Below, in pieces: positions 31,970 through 35,108 of a DNA stretch of 35,108 nt. The position numbers were made by a program, and so were the translations under genes. The DNA is taken from NCBI RefSeq assembly GCF_024129735.1, contig NZ_JAMXXK010000037.1, positions 1-35,108 of the forward strand, written 5' to 3'. Origin of the DNA: Acinetobacter lwoffii (GTDB lineage Bacteria; Pseudomonadota; Gammaproteobacteria; Pseudomonadales; Moraxellaceae). Positions within the stretch are counted from its first letter, which is position 1. The number at the start of each line of letters is the position of its first letter. Under the pieces are notes generated by a model. That model searched no databases. It was not told the origin of the DNA and worked only from the letters and a program-made list of their open reading frames with translations.

Positions 31970-33079
31970 ATGGATCAAATTATTCCGATCGACTATCGTG
32001 CTTTAGTGGACAATATGACCACGTGTATCTTATTGATAGACCGCGATCTTAATATTTATTATCTGAATTCTGCCTGTGAAGCCTTATTTGATGTGAGCTT
32101 ATTCCGCGCGAGCGGCACATCCGTACTCAATATTCTGCGAAACCCGACAGATGAGTTCAACACCGAAGAAGCCCTGAATAATACTTTAACTACGGGACAA
32201 CCTTATACACGCCGCGAAGCCACTATTCTGGTCAACTTTAAAGACATTCATGTCGATTACACTGTTTCTCAGCTAAACCTTGGCAAACCTTATCATCCGT
32301 TGCTGCTCATTGAACTCAATCCTCGCGATCGTATGTTAAAAATCTCGCGTGAAGAAAATCTGCTGCAACAGCATCAAGTAGCGCGTCAACTGATTCGCGG
32401 TGTCGCGCATGAAATCAAAAATCCACTCGGTGGTATTCGCGGCGCAACTCAACTCCTGGCACGCAGCCTGAATGATCCACAATACAAAGAATTTACCGAC
32501 ATTATTATTAGTGAAGTCGATCGACTGAGAAATCTGGCCGATACCATGCTCGGTTCACGCCAGCTTCCGAGCTATGAGCTGGTCAATGTGCATGAACCTC
32601 TGGAACGAGTACGCTCACTGATTGCCAATCAGACCAAAAAGAAAATCAAGATTACCCGGGATTACGACCTGTCCTTGCCTGAAGTGCTGGCAGACCGTGA
32701 TCAATTGATTCAGGTCATTTTGAATATTTGCGCCAATGCCGTACAGGCCATGACCGAGAACAAGGAGTTCTTTGTCGAATATCAACCGGAACTGATTTTA
32801 AGAACCCGGATTCAGCGTCTCTTTACCATTAACGGGGTGATTCACCGCTCTGTAGTACGGATTGATATTGAAGACAACGGTCCAGGTGTGCCGGAAGAGA
32901 TTATCGAATCGGTGTTTTATCCGCTGGTCACCAGTCGCGCAAAAGGTACCGGACTGGGCCTCAGTATTGCTCAAAATATTATTCATCAGCACAACGGCAT
33001 GATCGAGTGTCAGTCCGTGGCTGGAAAAACCGTCTTTAGCTTATATTTACCTTGGGAGTCGAATCATGTCGCGAAATAA
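31970..33079 (+). CDS. glnL: nitrogen regulation histidine kinase NtrB
   Basis: A 369-aa cytosolic kinase/phosphatase for NtrC, controlled by PII in known systems. A PAS domain (about 5-115) is followed by an H-box HEIKNPLGGIRGATQLL (His147), N-box Asn256, DNGPG (302-306) and GTGLGLSIAQN. The frame is open back to ATG 31925, which would give 384 aa without a Shine-Dalgarno; I prefer ATG 31970 because the protein then begins near the PAS domain as in Pseudomonas and enteric NtrB. It overlaps glnG by 14 nt. No glnA is adjacent. Confidence 0.93.
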   Translation: MDQIIPIDYRALVDNMTTCILLIDRDLNIYYLNSACEALFDVSLFRASGTSVLNILRNPTDEFNTEEALNNTLTTGQPYTRREATILVNFKDIHVDYTVSQLNLGKPYHPLLLIELNPRDRMLKISREENLLQQHQVARQLIRGVAHEIKNPLGGIRGATQLLARSLNDPQYKEFTDIIISEVDRLRNLADTMLGSRQLPSYELVNVHEPLERVRSLIANQTKKKIKITRDYDLSLPEVLADRDQLIQVILNICANAVQAMTENKEFFVEYQPELILRTRIQRLFTINGVIHRSVVRIDIEDNGPGVPEEIIESVFYPLVTSRAKGTGLGLSIAQNIIHQHNGMIECQSVAGKTVFSLYLPWESNHVAK

Positions 33080-34541
33080 AATATGGGTGATTGATGACGA
33101 TCGCGCCATGCGCTGGGTACTGGAAAAGACCTTTAAAGAGGAAGGTCTGGATGTGACCAGTTTTGAAGAAGCACAATCTGCACTAGACCAACTGAGTCTG
33201 GAAGCACCCGATGTGATTTTGACCGATATCCGTATGCCGGGTATTGATGGACTTACCTTCCTGGGCAAGGTTAAACACAGTTATCCTGACCTACCTGTCA
33301 TTATTATGACGGCGCATTCAGACTTAGAATCGGCTGTTTCTAGCTATCAAACTGGTGCTTTTGAATATCTGCCTAAGCCTTTTGATATTGATGAAGCACT
33401 GGCGCTGGTAAATCGTGCAATTTTACATATCACCAAGCTACAGCAACAAGAATCAGCAAAAGCGGCTCCACCAATTCAATCTACCGAAATTATTGGTGAA
33501 TCGCCTGCCATGCAGGAAGTGTTTCGTGCCATTGGCCGTTTATCACAATCGCATATTACCGTGTTGATTAATGGTGAGTCTGGTACAGGTAAAGAACTGG
33601 TGGCGCATGCCCTGCATCGTCATTCACCACGCAGTTCAAAACCTTTTATTGCCCTCAATATGGCGGCGATTCCAAAAGACCTGATCGAAACCGAACTCTT
33701 TGGCCATGAGAAAGGTGCATTTACCGGTGCTAATACCCAGCGCCAAGGTCGTTTTGAACAGGCCAATGGCGGCACGCTGTTTTTAGATGAAATTGGCGAT
33801 ATGCCATTTGAAACGCAAACACGTTTACTGCGCGTTTTGGCAGACGGTGAGTTCTACCGTGTTGGCGGTCATATTCCGGTTAAGGTTGATGTACGTATCG
33901 TGGCAGCGACCCATCAGGATCTGGAAAAACTGGTTCATGATGGTCGCTTCCGTGAAGACTTGTATCATCGCCTGAATGTAATTCGTATTCATATTCCAAA
34001 ACTGGCACATCGTAGTGAAGATATTCCGATGCTGGCGCAGCATTTTCTGGCACGTGCCGGCAAGGAACTTGGGGTCAATCCAAAGATTCTGCGTCCTGAA
34101 ACCCAGGAATATATGCAGAAATTGCCGTGGCAAGGTAACGTGCGTCAACTTGAAAATACCTGTCGCTGGCTGACTGTCATGATCACAGGTCGTGAAGTCT
34201 ATCCTGAAGACTTGCCACCTGAACTGAAACAAATCCCAATTCATCAGCAGGATCCGGGTGCGCCAATTCCAACGCTGAACCAGATCGCACCGCATCACTG
34301 GGATGAATTGCTGGGTCAATGGGCGATGCAGAAACTCAAAAATGGTGAAATGAAACTTCTGGATGTTGCGACGCCAATGTTTGAACGCACCTTGATCAAT
34401 GCAGCCTTGCAACAAACCCGTGGCCGTAAACGTCATGCCGCAGAACTTTTAGGTTGGGGTCGCAACACTTTAACGCGCAAGCTTAAAGAATTGGGCATGG
34501 ATACTACGGATGATGAAATCGAAGAAGAAATAGAAAGTTAA
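33066..34541 (+). CDS. glnG: nitrogen regulation response regulator NtrC
   Basis: A 491-aa sigma-54 enhancer-binding protein. The receiver domain has DDD at 10-12, phospho-acceptor Asp54 (LTDIRMPG) and Lys104. The AAA+ domain (about 140-380) has Walker A GESGTGKE (170-177), the sigma-54 contact loop GAFTGA (217-222) and Walker B LFLDEIGD. The Fis-type HTH lies at the C-terminus (about 450-480; [24 protein letters not shown]). GGGAG precedes the ATG by 7 nt, inside glnL, so kinase and regulator are coupled. Two candidate NtrC sites and a sigma-54 promoter lie upstream of the pair. Confidence 0.97.
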   Translation: MSRNKIWVIDDDRAMRWVLEKTFKEEGLDVTSFEEAQSALDQLSLEAPDVILTDIRMPGIDGLTFLGKVKHSYPDLPVIIMTAHSDLESAVSSYQTGAFEYLPKPFDIDEALALVNRAILHITKLQQQESAKAAPPIQSTEIIGESPAMQEVFRAIGRLSQSHITVLINGESGTGKELVAHALHRHSPRSSKPFIALNMAAIPKDLIETELFGHEKGAFTGANTQRQGRFEQANGGTLFLDEIGDMPFETQTRLLRVLADGEFYRVGGHIPVKVDVRIVAATHQDLEKLVHDGRFREDLYHRLNVIRIHIPKLAHRSEDIPMLAQHFLARAGKELGVNPKILRPETQEYMQKLPWQGNVRQLENTCRWLTVMITGREVYPEDLPPELKQIPIHQQDPGAPIPTLNQIAPHHWDELLGQWAMQKLKNGEMKLLDVATPMFERTLINAALQQTRGRKRHAAELLGWGRNTLTRKLKELGMDTTDDEIEEEIES

Positions 34542-34552
34542 TCTTTCCATAT

Positions 34553-34578
34553 AAAAAAGCGCCGATTGGCGCTTTTTT
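34553..34578. terminator. bidirectional terminator after glnG
   Basis: AAAAAAGCGCC (34553-34563) pairs with GGCGCTTTTTT (34568-34578) around GATT, 11 nt after the glnG stop and 12 nt after the stop of the convergent gene. Confidence 0.93.
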
Positions 34579-34590
34579 ATTGATGATGAT

Positions 34591-34917
34591 TTATGCAGTA
34601 AAACCCACATAGCGGAAATACCCATCTATGCCCAGATCAGACTTATATATCAGATAATTTGAATAAGTCGCTTGGGTGATTTCATCCAGCATATTCACCT
34701 GATCATCATTGGCATGCAGATCATCTACAGAACGCGGCATGCTGTGCTCGAATTCATCCGTCATATATTCAAAGCCAATATCCATGGCAATAAACAGGGT
34801 ATGTTCACAAGGTTGCACATACTGCTCTTCTGCCCAATCAATCACGTTGTGCTGACAATGTGGACAGGCAATATTATCAGTGGCCTGAATCGAGAGTGGA
34901 ATAAGTTGATAAGCCAT
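34591..34917 (-). CDS. uncharacterised small protein with Cys pair
   Basis: A 108-aa acidic soluble protein. CPHC (about 17-20) and a later PCEH (about 36-39) could form a zinc-binding knuckle. The rest is rich in Asp, Glu, Met and Tyr (DIGFEYMTDEFEH) with no recognised domain. I start it at ATG 34917; 13 more residues upstream are possible. It is convergent with glnG and shares its terminator. I do not recognise the family. Confidence 0.7.
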   Translation of the reverse strand: MAYQLIPLSIQATDNIACPHCQHNVIDWAEEQYVQPCEHTLFIAMDIGFEYMTDEFEHSMPRSVDDLHANDDQVNMLDEITQATYSNYLIYKSDLGIDGYFRYVGFTA

Positions 34918-35073
34918 ATAAAAATCAATCTGTTTACTATCCGTATATTTTAGCAAATTTTATGGACTGACTTTATTCAATTAAAAACCTCGACGATAAA
35001 AAAAGGAATCTTCAGATCACTGCTGTCCCATAGTTTGATTTAAATAAAAAACCTGAGTCCAAATCGTTAAAAT

Positions 35074-35108
35074 ATGAGTGCAAGCAAACACTTTAACGAC
35101 CAGGATTC
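35074..35108 (+). CDS. possible start of the next gene, cut by the window edge
   Basis: ATG at 35074 opens a frame MSASKHFNDQD that runs off the end. No clear ribosome site is seen, and 11 codons cannot show what it is. The preceding 34957-35073 holds nothing I can name. Confidence 0.25.
   Translation, partial: MSASKHFNDQD

Noticed and set aside
33825..34436. 203-codon minus-strand frame inside glnG
   Set aside because: Shadow of the AAA+ and HTH regions; no recognisable protein features.

Overview
The window is a chromosomal segment of a gammaproteobacterium, most likely Acinetobacter or a close Moraxellaceae relative. The base composition leans to A+T. The order of the envelope block (pyrH-frr-uppS-cdsA-dxr-rseP-bamA-skp-lpxD-fabZ-lpxA) is the Pseudomonas/Acinetobacter version, not the enteric one, and no lexA-type regulator or LexA box is visible at recA. 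The species cannot be fixed from the sequence alone. Nearly everything is core housekeeping. There is no complete insertion sequence, prophage, CRISPR array, tRNA or rRNA.

Layout. (1) 1-4980: a NfsB-like nitroreductase, a small zinc-ribbon protein that overlaps tail-to-tail with an EamA transporter, then fba, a small lipoprotein and pgk on the minus strand. Good hairpin terminators follow fba, the lipoprotein and pgk. (2) 4981-7156: a compact plus-strand set of DUF2237 protein, YceF-type Maf pyrophosphatase and the RoxA/YcfD ribosomal-protein hydroxylase. (3) 7238-9843: a two-component system with a 7TM sensor kinase and a NarL/FixJ regulator. (4) 10066-12153: a tandem GST_N-domain protein, rraA and a Rossmann-fold oxidoreductase. 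(5) 12243-17848: rpsT with a structured leader, a 41-aa lipoprotein, a histidine phosphatase, cysQ back-to-back with a GMP/IMP-type HAD nucleotidase, hslR, recA and recX. (6) 18065-19258: the SRP 4.5S RNA gene (minus) and cpoB (plus). (7) 19319-31628: the minus-strand block rimO-pyrH-frr-uppS-cdsA-dxr-rseP-bamA-skp-lpxD-fabZ-lpxA. (8) 31710-34541: glnL-glnG (ntrBC), followed by a small uncharacterised Cys-containing protein.

How the genes work together. The large minus block joins UMP kinase and ribosome recycling to isoprenoid synthesis (dxr), undecaprenyl diphosphate (uppS), CDP-diacylglycerol (cdsA), outer-membrane protein assembly (bamA, skp), site-2 proteolysis (rseP) and lipid A/fatty acid synthesis (lpxD, fabZ, lpxA). 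fba and pgk serve the triose/hexose trunk, probably mainly gluconeogenesis. recA-recX are a recombinase and its modulator, separated by a short terminator hairpin. glnL-glnG are the nitrogen-control kinase and sigma-54 activator.

Most interesting signals. The 296-bp gap between rimO and glnL holds a near-consensus sigma-54 promoter 24-80 bp upstream of the possible glnL starts, plus two NtrC-like sites exactly 42 bp apart further upstream, suggesting that ntrBC is controlled by its own product. Other second looks: a long terminator hairpin between bamA and skp inside the envelope operon; a structured rpsT leader with a GTG start; an 8-bp inverted repeat around the recA promoter region; a promoter embedded at the pyrH stop codon; and a protein made of two tandem GST N-terminal domains. 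I found no clearly novel multi-gene system.
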